The notes beneath the pieces were generated by a model. The model did no database searches, was not told where the DNA came from, and was given only the letters and a program-made list of their open reading frames with translations. Source: Marsupella aquatica (taxonomy: Eukaryota > Marchantiophyta). From it: a DNA stretch of 64,000 bases. A program made the translations under genes and the position numbers. Location of the stretch: the NCBI GenBank assembly GCA_973895155.1, contig OZ316898.1, positions 19,716,001 through 19,780,000 on the forward strand, in the 5' to 3' direction. Positions 23,941 to 34,891 of this stretch are shown here, piece after piece (position 1 is the stretch's first letter; the number at the start of each line of letters is the position of its first letter).

Positions 23941-24215
23941 AAGTTTTCAATCAAGCGATGTGGGAACACGACCAAGGTAGAAGAACAAGTTTTCAATCAA
24001 GCGATGTGGGAACACGACCAAGGTAGAAGAGGAAGTTTTCAATCAAGCGATCTGGGAACACGACCAAGGTAGAAGAGGAAGTTTTCAATCAAGCGATCTG
24101 GGAACACGACCAAGGTAGAAGAAGAAGTTTTCAATCAAGCGATGTGGGAACACGACCAAGGTAGAAGAGGAAGTTTTCAATCAAGCCATGTGGGAACACG
24201 ACCAAAGGTAGAAGA
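23941..24215. repeat. Minisatellite, 46-bp unit, six copies
   Basis: The unit aagttttcaatcaagcgatg followed by tgggaacacgaccaaggtag starts at 23941, 23987, 24033, 24079, 24125 and 24171, a fixed period of 46 bp. Copies differ mainly at gatgtggg/gatctggg and at the last three bases. The regular spacing and near identity imply recent expansion. A related, longer unit follows to about 24.5 kb (gttttcaattaagtgaggt at about 24330 and 24465). Confidence 0.9.
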
Positions 24216-24814
24216 AGTCGTTGTTAGTTAAGTGAGGTGTGTACACTGGATATATCATTGGTAGCTCGAGAACATCATGTTCGCAGGTACCATCCGATGA
24301 ACTCGAAAAACTGACGAAACTGACAAAGTTTTCAATTAAGTGAGGTCTGTATGCACTACAGGGAATAGCAAGGATAGCTCGAGAAGATCATGTTCGCAGG
24401 CACCACCATCCGATGAAGTCGGACAACTGACGAGACTGACGAAACGAGGGGCATACTTGAAGAAGTTTTCAATTAAGTGAGGTATGAATACATTGGGAAT
24501 ATCCAGGGCAGCTACTATACTTCGAACAATAATGTCCCGAGAACATCCCATTTCCTAATTCCTAAGGAGATAATTATGCCCCTCATGTCTGTCGCGAAAC
24601 TGGGCATATCGTCGAGGGTACAGATCTCCAGATCTAAAAGAGAATGTACAGTGCATCTCATTTGTCTCCCAACTCCTGAAACTTTACATCGCAAAGGCAA
24701 GATAAAGGACACCTTTGGTTCCTCAGTCCCCTCCTTTACTACTACTATGGGCTAGTCTTAATACTTAGCTCATCATTCTACCGCCAACTCGTCCTCCCCA
24801 GCTCGCTAGCTAAT

Positions 24815-26564
24815 CTACCAGGGGCCGGAACTAGTCCGTCGTAACCTCGCGGACAAGACGTCCTTCTTCTTCTTTGCATTAATGCTTTTCAGAACCAGTT
24901 TCTTGTACTTTTGAATGTCCTGCTCCTGAACATACAAGAAATATGCAAGAATTAGATTGATCTGCAGAGTCTCATCCGGGAAATTCTTTGCGTACATGCT
25001 TAAAATACGACAGGAGAGATTTGACAGAACACGCGACAGAAGCAAATGATAGACCAGAAGAAGGTGCATGCTAAGTACCCGCTGAGTCTTCAGCCTGTTG
25101 TTTTCTTCCTTCAATAGTGTCACTTCTGCCTCTAATTCAACGGTGTACGCCTACACATGAGTCACAAACAAGCGGAGATCAGAGCCTGGTAGACTATGAG
25201 GTGGGAACACATGCAGCCCACAGAAAAATATGAACAGTTTGGTAAAATTGCTAGAGAATATCAACCTGTTTCCTGGCTCGGGACCTCGCTGCAGACTCCC
25301 TATTTTTAATCATCCGTCTCTGTCTCCGTTCCACGACCTTCTCCACAGGCCCGTCCGCACCTCTCTTCCTCCCTCGCATGGATCCGTCAAAATTGCCCAC
25401 GGGGGAGAGGTTGCCATGACTATTTCCCACTTCATCAGAGCCAGCACTATGTGATCCAGGGGAATTCGTAGCAAGGGCAAGAGCCATAGGGCCTCCCATC
25501 TGGATACCCAATTGCCCCAACCCCGGCGCTAGAGTACTGGCCATTCCGGTGTAGCCCCCATTGGAGCTCATGATGGGCTGCATTCCCCCGTTGGCAACCC
25601 TTGCCTTCATAGCGTAGGCATCGGCCTGCGCTTGAAACAGCTGCTGCTGTTGCTGCTGGTGAGCCTGATGCTGTGCCTGCTGCTGGCTGATATTGCGCAG
25701 CCAATCGACCTGGCCCTGCACTGCTTGCGGCTGCGCGATTTCACCGTTCGCAAATCCCGTGCCATTTGCAGGCGAGAGAGAGAGCGTCGCAGCCAATGAC
25801 CCTGGCCCCATCCTTTCCCTCCTATCATTCCCTCGATCACTAGGACCCCCGGCTCCATTACTGCCAGTGTAGGGGGCAAAGAGAGAGTAAGGAGTCGAGG
25901 GCTGTGCCGCAAGTCCACCATCCTTGACAACCCCAGCCTTCACCAAAAACGCTTCCAGTGTCATTTCCCCATAAGTCTGGCGCCGTGAATCGCTGCTGGT
26001 CATGCCAGGGCCCGAGCTAGTGCCAGCATCCGCTTCCGCCTCTGGCGCGAGGTTGGGGTTCGTCTTTATAATGTCCCGCCACACTTCGTCTACGGTTTTT
26101 CTGCTTATTTGCCTGGAAAGGCTGAGAGAGCCCTGTCTGGCCAAACTAGGCTGTCTAACGAGGCCCTTCTCAGAAGCCATGTGGCTGCTGGAAACCAGCT
26201 CGCCCGGCCCGGCATCACCGTCGGCATCACCACCCTCCCCGCTGCTTATCGACATCGCAGAAGCCATAGCTTGGCTCTCCTCCATAGTCCAGATATTTTT
26301 CAGAAATTCGTCCATGTTCATCGACCCAAATGCCTGCCCTGGGCCTCCCGGCTCCATCAGGGAGCGCTGCAAATCATCCAACGTGACCGAATATATCGAA
26401 CCCTGCCTAGCCAACGATTGCACCCTGGAAATTGAGCCTCCTCCCCCTCCTCCTCCAGCCATGAGTGCATTTCCGTTTGCCGTGCCGCTACTGCTCTGTG
26501 CATGGTTTGCCATCGGTCGCGCATGAGCCTGCTGTGGTGCCTGCGCTTGAGATTGCAAACCCAT
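24815..26564 (-). CDS. ABI5: ABI5/ABF-type bZIP transcription factor
   Basis: Three exons join in phase: 26564-25266, 25150-25079 and 24925-24815, giving 493 residues. All conserved blocks of the group A bZIPs are present. C1 near residue 50 has SLARQGSIYSVTLDDLQRSL with an SnRK2-type RQGS site. C2 has SLSRQISRKTVDEVWRDI. C3 has RRQTYGEMTLEAFLVKAGVV. The basic region is RRMIKNRESAARSRARKQ, the leucine zipper follows (AYTVELEAEVTLLKEEN), and C4 is the end RLRRTSSGPW. Such factors bind ABRE (ACGTG) sites after phosphorylation by SnRK2 kinases and drive ABA and desiccation genes. A Gln-rich tract lies near residue 320 and a six-Gly run near residue 40. The intron between basic region and zipper sits after ARKQ, as in flowering-plant homologues. 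An in-frame extension upstream of 26564 lacks a better ATG. Confidence 0.93.
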
Positions 26565-26584
26565 CGAACTCCACCACAATCCGT

Positions 26585-27100
26585 CAGCACATCCTCTCAA
26601 CGCAACCACAACTCAACTCAACTCAACTCAACTCAACTCAAATCAACTCCTCGATCCCCACTCTCCCTGCTCGCTTTGTGTTGATGTATCGGCCAAATCA
26701 ACGATCAAACATCGGTAGGGAAAACGCAGAGGAGCGCGCACAGGAGGGACGACGACGAGGGCAGAGGGAGGGCAGGGGCCCTCCCTACCGCGCCTGGCGA
26801 GCGACTCCTTCGACCTCGATCGATGATATTCCAAACAAAAAAAAGCCAGAACTTGACTTCGCTCCCTCCTCTCTCTCTCTCTCCTCTTCTCCTCCTCTGT
26901 CCTCTCCTCTCCTCTCCTCTCCTCTACTCTCGTCTCCCCACCTCACCTCCTGCTCCGTGGCGATGGAGTGGTGTGCTCGGCAGACGAAGAGTGCGAGCAC
27001 GACCGACACGACGAATGTTCCTCTCTCGATGATGAGATTGTGGGCGCTCTGGCTCTCTCGCTCTCTAGCCCTCTCTCTCTCTCTCTAGTCTCTACCTGTC
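26585..27100 (-). promoter_or_regulatory. Probable leader and promoter of the ABI5-like gene
   Basis: Directly before the start codon lie a run of the pentamer ttgag (read on the minus strand, 26606-26640) and, at about 26868-26935, a purine-rich tract (gagagg repeats on the minus strand; CT-rich on the plus strand). A second GA/CT tract lies at 27055-27090. Long GA/CT tracts are common in plant core promoters and leaders. Transcription start cannot be placed from sequence alone. Confidence 0.4.
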
Positions 27101-27134
27101 CATCGCTCTGCTTGCCACCGGGCGGCTCCTCTGT

Positions 27135-27840
27135 GCATACCACACTTCCCCCTTCTAAAGTTACTCCTAGCTACCACTCAAAAGTACACTAAAATATATA
27201 CTACAGGAGTTTTTCCCCCACCATCATGGAGCAAAATGGCGGGGGTAAAAGAGAAAAGCGCCACACTTCCTTCCCTTCAGAAAGTTTACCCTAGCTACCA
27301 GTAGAAGTAGTTGCCCTCCTGAACATAATGGAGCAAAATGGCAGGGGTAAAAGAGAAAAGCGCCACACTTCCCTTCAGAAAGTTTACCCTAGCTACCACT
27401 AGAAGGAGATTTCCTCCTGACCATCATGGAGTAAACTTGCAGGGTAAACGAGAAAAGCGCCACACTTCCCTTCAAAAAGTTTACCCTAGCTACCACTAGC
27501 AAGTTTACCTCCTGATAATCATGGAGTAAACTCATTTTTTCCTGATAAGCATGGAGTAAACTCGTTTTTTCCTCATAATCATGTAGTAAACTTGCAGGGT
27601 AAAAGAGAAAAGGGCCACACTTCCCTTCAAATAGTTACCGTAGCTACCACTAGAAGTAGTTTTCTCCTGAAAATCGTGATTGGAGCAAACTAGTTTTTTC
27701 CTGAGAATCATGGAGTGAACTTGCAGGGTAAACGAGAAAAGTACCACACTTCCCTTCAAAAAGTTACCCTTAACTAAGTGATTTTTCCTGAAAATCATGG
27801 AGTGAATCATGGAGGAAGGTCTCAGGGTATAAGAGAAAAG
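27135..27840. repeat. Tandem array of about 95-155-bp units upstream of the bZIP gene
   Basis: At least six units start with ccacacttccctt near 27139, 27261, 27361, 27459, 27614 and 27751. Each contains accctagctaccact, then catcatggagtaaac, then gggtaaaagagaaaag. Units differ by internal duplication of the catggagtaaac part. It ends in unique sequence that still carries the aagagaaaagtg word. Confidence 0.8.
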
Positions 27841-28263
27841 TGAATGGAATGTGGAGAAAGGGGCACTTCTTGGACACTTTCCCCCTCATATATCTGGCAG
27901 GATAGAAGAGAAAGTGGAATTTGGAAAAATGGGTTCTTCTTTGACCACTTTCCCCTTTGTATATGGTCAGTAGAGATTTAAATGATTACCTCTCTCCAGA
28001 TATCTCAAAGACTGCTCAAATTCTCATTCCCCCCCTCCCTTTCTGACTGGATGTCAGTACCATGCGAGCAAACCATAAGTTTGTGGATGTCTTTTCATGT
28101 CGCCAAGAGAATTGAGGAAAAACTAAATATTCACTGCTTTTTGTAAATTTGGTATGAAATTAAGGTTACCAGTATGTAACCATTTCTGAAGGTCCCTGTT
28201 ATTTTTCCTTTATCTATTGCTTCGAATGTCATGATTATTATGTTTTTCCTTTACACATTTAAA

Positions 28264-28609
28264 TATAGGGTAATGACGGTTTGGTCCTGGGTTACTAGTC
28301 TGTAACCCTATGACCAGAAAGTGAAGAAATGCTGACCGGTGGCAGCCGGGAAGTTTTTCTGAGCTTTGTGGGAACAGGTTATTTTCTGGGCAGAGGGATA
28401 TGGAAATGGTGGCACCTAATAGAAAAGGTTACACACCGGTAACCTTGCTTCCTGATAGGAATTACATACTACAATGATAGTGGGTTGAACTCTACTCCCA
28501 GAATGCTCAGAAAAGCTTCCTCCCTACAGCTGGTCAGTTTTGTTTTTCACTTTCTGGTCATTTGGTTATAGCTTAGTAACCTTGTGCCCAAATGGTCATT
28601 ATCCTATAC
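28264..28609. mobile_element. Foldback-type element with long terminal inverted repeats
   Basis: The left arm (tagggtaatgac, gggttactagtctgtaaccc, tgaccagaaagtgaa, tttttctgagc) returns in reverse complement at the right arm (gctcagaaaagctt, ttcactttctggtca, ggttatagcttagtaacc, gtcattatccta). Arms are about 110 bp with moderate divergence and surround about 120 bp. No open frame is inside, so it is non-autonomous. I could not identify a clear target-site duplication. Confidence 0.7.
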
Positions 28610-30001
28610 TTATACCAGTATAGTAAAGTCATGTTTATAGGCCATTGTGTGCCGGTCTTAGTATATAGTAAGGGGTCCCAAACCTCAAGATTTGATGGAC
28701 TTTAATTTAATTGGTAAGGTTACCAGCCAATAGAGTTATGAACCTATCAAATTCATAGTCCATAACTTTTTGGCATGAAGATTGGTCCATGACCATAAGT
28801 CACTCTGGAGGTTAGTGACAAAAAGCTTTTACATAAACCCTGTGAAATAGCTATGGCCAAAAGCCATCATTTGTAACTATGAAGCTTGAGAGTCCCTAGT
28901 AAAGTACTCTTTGCAACCTCTTGCATTGAGGGCCATAATGCTCTGGTAACAAGAGCCTAAATTTTCATAACAAACTGATCCCACTTTGCAGGATCTGTCG
29001 TAATAAAATGTCTCAACATCAAAGAGCAGGAGCCTGGGGAAACTAAGAGGAGTTATCCTTAGGCGAGGGTTTATGACACGTCTCCTGGAATTATCTAAGC
29101 TCAAAATTGACCCCATAGGTATTGTGAAAGGAAGTGAGCACCTTCTGTAGTTGCCAAGCTGCTTGCCATTTTCCTCTGAGACAGGTTCTCACCTGCTTGC
29201 TCCTGGCCAATCTTTGGGAGATTGAATTGCGTTTTTGCTCCCAAGGTTTCCCAAGGATTGACGAAGGTGTTTGAGTACAATGCTGGCTTAACTCCTGCTG
29301 TGTTGCATGTACCAAACTTTCAATGTTCTGACGCATCTGCTATGGCTTCGTCCATTTTGTGTGCTTCCGTCATCTTCCGAAGGTTCATTTGTGGTTCGAG
29401 GGCCTTTACTTATGAATTGTTGGATTTGGAGATTGTAATGGGTTTGTTCTCTTCCCAGTCCTGGCTGGACTCATTGATGCCGCCGATAAATTGAATCCCG
29501 CTCATGTTTTCATCAGAGGAAGCAGGTCAAGATGTCATTAGTCTTAGTCTGGGCTCAATTTGATTGGGCTCCAGTGACCATGATGAAGAAAAATTTCTCA
29601 TGTATATTAGTCCCCTAATGATGGGTCATTAAGTACAGGTCTGGGACGAGAGAGTCCCGCAGAATACAAGTCGATAAGGAAAGCATGACTGGACAGGAGA
29701 GTTGCAACGAGACTAGACAGAGCGGACAAGAGCTGCATGCAGCGTGCCTAATATAACCAGGCAGCCCACCTTAAACAAAGGGAGCCTGGTTGTCCTAATT
29801 AATCCCGGTCAGCGAGATTTACGTATGCTAAATTCCAACACCCCCTCTCGAGCTAGGCTCGATAGAAACTCAGACACAGCTGTCATAGAGGTGAGGTAGA
29901 GAATCTAGACAATCAATAAGCGGTGAGTAAGGTTGATAATGTACCCCGATGGGTAGAGAGCTCAATCAAAGACTAGTCGATTGAGTGTCAAGCAAGGGAA
30001 G

Positions 30002-30487
30002 ATGGCCCAGGAGAATATCACACTGCGAGAGTCATGTATCTTTTTGTTGCTGGCAGTGATGGGATTCGTCTCTACGTTCCTGCGATATCTACACAGTTTG
30101 TTGCAATCGGCTGAGGGGCCAGCAGATTCTGCTGGTGACAATCGTTCAGAGATGGTGAATGGATCAGGGCTAAACGAGAAGTGGCAGTCTCAAGAACTTG
30201 TAACAGTGCCAGATGTCACAACAGTGTCAAGTTGAACGTCAGATGCAGTCCGTGCTCCTCCACTAGACAGCCCAGTTGGCCTAAGTGAGATGCCGCCGCG
30301 GCGCTACTATGCAGTAGTGGTTGGATTTCGACCAGGCATCTACTTATCGTGGGAGGAGTGTCAGCCTCAAGTCTCAGGATTTAGAGGCAACAAATTTAAG
30401 TCGTTTAGAACTCGATCTGAGGCAGAAGAGTATTTGAGCCGTGAGACTAGTCTGCTTGGTCGGACTGGTGGAAGACAAATGGTGTAG
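30002..30487 (+). pseudogene. Antisense ORF in the Copia element: membrane helix plus RNase H1/viroplasmin-like N-terminal domain
   Basis: This frame lies between the RNase H stop and the polypurine tract, on the strand opposite pol. It runs from the ATG at 30002 and is interrupted once by TGA at 30233-30235; the same frame then continues without stops, with an ATG at 30290, to 30487. The first part has a hydrophobic helix (CIFLLLAVMGFVSTFLRYL) near its start and then a polar Ser/Asp-rich linker. The second part matches the hybrid-binding domain of RNase H1 and caulimovirus inclusion-body proteins: RRYYAVVVGFRPGIYLSW, then CQPQVSGFRGNKFKSFRT and AEEYLSRE, with the conserved YYAV, GIY.W.EC, V.GF...FKSF pattern. 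That domain binds RNA-DNA hybrids or double-stranded RNA. No catalytic RNase H residues are present. Confidence 0.65.
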
Positions 30488-30547
30488 GTGAAAGTACTAG
30501 ACAGTATGTTTACCAAGAGAATTCCACGAAGATTCAGAAGTGTATCA

Positions 30548-32590
30548 TCACGTTATAATTGAAGATGGTTCGATCGTTGCAAGTTCTTTTGCTGACCTCA
30601 TTCCGATTGCTTGCCGATGATGCTCAAACTTGATTCTCGGTAGAACCTTCGTGAGGATGTCGGCTGGTTGATCATGTGTAGAGACATGTTGAACTAAAAG
30701 CTCACCAGCTAGTACTCGCTCTTGTATAAAGTGGTGATGAATTTCCAGATGCTTGGTTCTTGCGTGGAAGACAGGATTTTTTGCCAGTTTCAATGCACTG
30801 ATGTTATCGCAGCTTAGGTGCACGTCCTGCTGAGTGGGTATATGAGCAGTTGAGAGATCAGATGCAATCTTGGCATCCTTGCACAGTTTTATATTGGCTG
30901 GTGTGAGTTTTTGTTGTCGTAGCTCCTCAATAAGGCATTTCAAATAGACACCCTCTTGAGCTCCATCTGACAATGCCCGGTACTCAGCTTCAGTGGTTGA
31001 CCTAGACACCGTGGGTTGCCGCTTGCTGCTCCATGTGATTGGTCCTGAGGCAAGGGTGAACAGGTACCCTCCTGTTTACCTTCTCGTATCGGAGCATGAG
31101 CTTCCCCAGTCTGAATCTGTGAATCCTTGTAGCTTAATGTCGGGATATTGTTGAAAGAATATCCCAAGGTCTTTGGTGTTGCTGATATACCTGAGGATGT
31201 GAATTGCTGCTTCCCAATGGGCTTGTTGGGGTTGAGACATAAATCTATTGACAAGTCCTACCGCAAACAAGATGTCGGGCCTTGTATTGGTCAAGTAAAT
31301 GAGTTTTCCTACAAGTTGACAATATGTTGTTGAGTCGATATTGCTGGTGCCAGTCTCAGCCGAGAGTGTGAGCCCTTCGGGAAGTGGAGTTTTTGTTGAT
31401 CTGCACTCGATCATATTGTAGTCTCGCAGCAACTGTGTCGAGTACTCAGTTTGATGCATGAGTATTCCTTGATTATTCACCGAGAAGTCCACCCCGAGGT
31501 ATCTTTTCACCGGCCCTAGATCTTTCATTTCGTACTTTGCGCTCAGCTTGGCCTTGAGATGATTGATCAGATCCTTGCTGGTACCAGTGATGAGAAGGTC
31601 ATCGACAAACAGCAGTATCACTACTAATTCTCCATCCCTTTTACACACATAGAGATTTGGATCAAGAGAGCTTCGTTCACAATCAATTGAACGAAGAAAG
31701 GAATCTACCTCATCATACCATGCTCGTGGACTTTGCTTGAGTCCATATATGGATTTGAGAAGTCGACATACTAGATTCTCCTTCCCCTTGACTTCGAAAC
31801 CCATTGGTTGATCCATGAATATAGTTTCCTTGATTGTTCATCGTTACCACGTCCATTTGAGAGATTGGCCATCCGTACGCAGCAGCTAAGGCAACTATAA
31901 GCCTTACAGTGGACCATCTCACCAATGGTGCAAATGTTTCCTGAAAATCCAGTCCCGGTCTTTGCTCATTCCCTCTGGCCACTACTCGTGCTTTGTGTCG
32001 GATGTTTCCCTCATGATCTATCTTATTCCTGAGAATCCACTTGGAAGAGAGCGATTTCTCACCAGGTGGAAGCTGAACCAAATCCCATGTGCCGTTGCAC
32101 TTGTGAGCATCCATCTCTGATTTCATTGCTTCTCTCCATTGCGTGTCTTGGATGGCGTCTTCGAGGTGGATGTCGTTTGAAGAGTCAGCTAGTAGTGCAA
32201 TGGCAATATCCTGATCTGCAGTTGCAACATACATATGATGACCCAAAAAACGGTGATTATCTGACCTGATTCGAGTGGAAGGAGGTCGGCGTGGCGGTAG
32301 AGGCTTGGATTTGAGTAGTCGCGTGGTGATTGATGGAGCCGATATATCTGGAGTATGCTGGAGTGGCTCCTGTACTTCTTGATCTTCCGATTGATTTTCT
32401 GCTTGAGGCCCCATGTCTTCTCTTTCTTCTTGTTCTAGTGTTGAGTCCCCCTCTTGAGGGTTAATGAGACCCTCACTGACGAGAGAGGGAGATGGGGTTG
32501 ATGAGATTTGGTCATCAAAAGAAAATACATCAAAGAGACTGATAGATGAGTGGGGTACGGAGGAGAAGTCCCCAGGTGTGGTTTCAGGAG
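30548..32590 (-). pseudogene. Copia pol remnant: reverse transcriptase and RNase H
   Basis: Reading from 32590 downward: a spacer, then the start of reverse transcriptase (CNGTWDLVQLPPGEK, SKWILRNKID, ETFAPLVRWSTVRLIVALAA). Near 31840 a deletion removes the residues expected after DVVT and shifts the frame. The next segment continues with SIYGLKQSPRAWY, the catalytic LLFVDDLLITG and the TRPD motif. A TAA at 31076-31078 interrupts the frame just before the RNase H part (SRSTTEAEYRALSDGAQE, HVSTHDQPADILTK), which stays in the same frame to the stop at 30548. So there is one frameshift and one nonsense codon. The motifs place it in the Ty1/Copia group. The lesions mean no active protein can be made. 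Confidence 0.88.
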
Positions 32591-32679
32591 CCTGGTTGTC
32601 CTAACAAAGGGAGCCTGGTTGTCCTAATTAATCCCGGTCAGCGAGATTTAAGTATGCTAAATTCCAACACATGAATGGA

Positions 32680-34880
32680 AAGAAATCAGAGGGATTGACA
32701 CGCCACATTGGGGCTGGATTGGGTCTGCTTGTATATACGGAAATCGTTGCCTTATGCTGCTCTCAGTCAGATGGTTGCCTAAACAGCATTTGACGGTGCG
32801 AATGAATGCTATTTTCATATTGGTATGTATTGGGCGGGTGGAAAGGGGAGGTGGGTACCTAAGTTTGCTAGTTCATTAATTACAAGTGCTGTCCAAGATA
32901 CCATTGATTATATTCTGGATGAGGAACCGAATTATGAGCATTTTATAGCATGCGATACGAGTGTTTGTGCAAAGTGTATTTGATCAAAATTAGAAAAAGG
33001 ATACTATGAAATATTCACTGCTGTTCCACAGGAATTCGAGGGCCATAGAAGCGAGGATGACTGGACTCCTTTTCTACTACTCTATTTATTATCAGTTTCA
33101 TAGAACTTTATGCACTTCTTTTTCGCCTGCGTGATGCACAGATCATTGCGGCTCTGAAGGGTGCTTTACTATCAGTTAAACGTCAGTCTTGTTTACTTTG
33201 AATTGTTCGAACCGATTCAATTTGAGACAGATCGAGCCTCTGTACTTTTACAGAAGTGAGATGAAAAACAAGTCTGTCATTTGATTTTGTAATTCTGGCA
33301 CCTCCTAGTTGTGGTCGGTCTTGGGGAAAGGGCCCTGGGGCATCCCTAACAACAATCATGACTTCAAAGTAAATCTCATTAAATATCTGTGTGCCAACGA
33401 TGATGAAAGAAGGATACTTATTCTCCATCGGGGTTCTCAGGGACTTCAAGCTTCATTTTGTTTTCTGTGTCGTCGCAACAATGCAAGAAAGCGAGCATGA
33501 TAGTTCGTCGGGGTCCAATTAGTTTAGCTTTGAGTGCAGGTGGGCACTTTGCCTTCTTCATTGTTTAAACACATGGGACTTCAAATGTTATTATGTTTCA
33601 GGTACTCAAGTAGGAAATTGTTCAGTGATTTTTTGCCCACTTCTTTTTAGAAAATTTCCTTCATTCATGTTCACGTTCTGTAAAGCCATCAGCTGAAAGC
33701 GCTTCAGCTAGGAACTGGGAAACTCCCAAACTATACTTAAGCATCAGGATACTCCTGGAAATGGTTTCTGCCGACGGTTGAAGAGTTCGTAATGTTTTGG
33801 GATCCACTTAGACCTCAAACACGGAGGTACGTTTGTTCTGTCAGGTCCCACTAGATGCGTTCCTTTCAATCTTCATGAAAGTAGTCCTCAAGGACGGTGA
33901 AAAAAACTAAGGACAATGCAAATCCTACCTTGGACAAAGTCATGAATGCATTTGAAGTCCAGTGTCAAATGCATTGAAGAATACCAAGCCAACACTACAC
34001 TGCAAATCAATATTAGAATAATCCAGGGTCTGAAGACAAGGTTGGACAAAAACGTTTAGCTAAAATTTGGACATTCCTCTCAATCGTTAAATAAACAGAT
34101 GGGATCACAGATTCAATGCATATATGAAATGCAATTCACCGATTTGAAGATTTCCTCTCACTAGCCAACTGAACAGATGAAAGCACCGATTGATTGCATA
34201 TATGAAAGAGAGTTCACTCAGGAACCGGGAAGTTATATGCGAACACATGTTCACAACAAGCTTGCTTATAGGAGATCTCATTCTCTTTGTCAGTGCAAAT
34301 TAGCTTTCTAAAATTGAAAGACAGTACCTGTCTCGGTAATTGAGCTCATTCTAACATCATTAGAGTGTGAAGTCGCAACTTGAAGAAAGACGGCACAATT
34401 TCACTAATGATGACAACCGAAGGAAAATCGTCTTGCTCTTACGTGCCTTCGATGCTCAACGCTCAACTTCCCAACGGCTTGTGCCTATAGTAATGATCGT
34501 ATGTGAATACCTACACTTCGTTTCTGTTTCATTTGTTTTCCAGTCTGCGATTCCAGTTTTGATTAGGGTTTCATTCTTTTCCAGCTTTCCCAGTCTAGGG
34601 CTAGTCATTTGCTTTTGATTGTTCAAGTTCCACATATTAAAAATTGGCTTCAAAGCATGGCATCGTAGGACCATAGAAGCACTGTCTTGCAAAAATATCT
34701 TTGCCTCCACATCCAGGCAGAGCAGCCATTGTCTAATTGCAGTCACCACTGGTCAACAATCGTTTGATCATAGTTAGTCAATTCTGGAAACATTGCAAAT
34801 TTACAATTCAGATGTATTTATCAATGAGAACCATATGTCGGCTGTAATATGAAGTGGAAGCACCTCACAAGAATAAACGA
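32680..34880. other. Intergenic, with one protein-like open frame
   Basis: A minus-strand frame from an ATG at 33428 to 33183 reads YPSFIIVGTQIFNEIYFEV, DAPGPFPQDRPQLGGARI and NDRLVFHLTSVKVQRLDL. It looks like a real exon or a decayed one, but I do not recognise the family and could not find partner exons. The rest, to 34.88 kb, shows nothing I can support. Confidence 0.3.
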
Positions 34881-34891
34881 AACTCACGACT

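Larger units (their letters stand above)
29584..32669 (-). mobile_element. Internally deleted Copia LTR retrotransposon with intact 5-bp target-site duplication
   Basis: The pol strand is minus. The 5-bp repeat catga lies at 29579-29583 and 32670-32674. The 3' LTR is 29584-29840, beginning (minus strand) TGTTGGAATTTAGC directly after the polypurine tract GAGAGGGGG. The 5' LTR at the other end keeps only about 75 bp of shared sequence (32595-32669) and then runs, through a duplicated ggagcctggttgtcct word, straight into the region between integrase and reverse transcriptase. Gag, protease, the integrase core and the primer-binding site are therefore missing. What remains is the end of integrase, reverse transcriptase and RNase H, both broken, plus about 700 bp before the polypurine tract. 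It cannot move by itself. The clean duplication at its borders indicates that it inserted in roughly this deleted form. Confidence 0.88.

Noticed and set aside
23941-24215. CRISPR array
   Set aside because: Units are contiguous with no unique spacers, and the genome is eukaryotic.
26465-27088. Plus-strand frame over the bZIP leader
   Set aside because: It is made of the CT-rich and pentamer repeats in the leader of the minus-strand gene.
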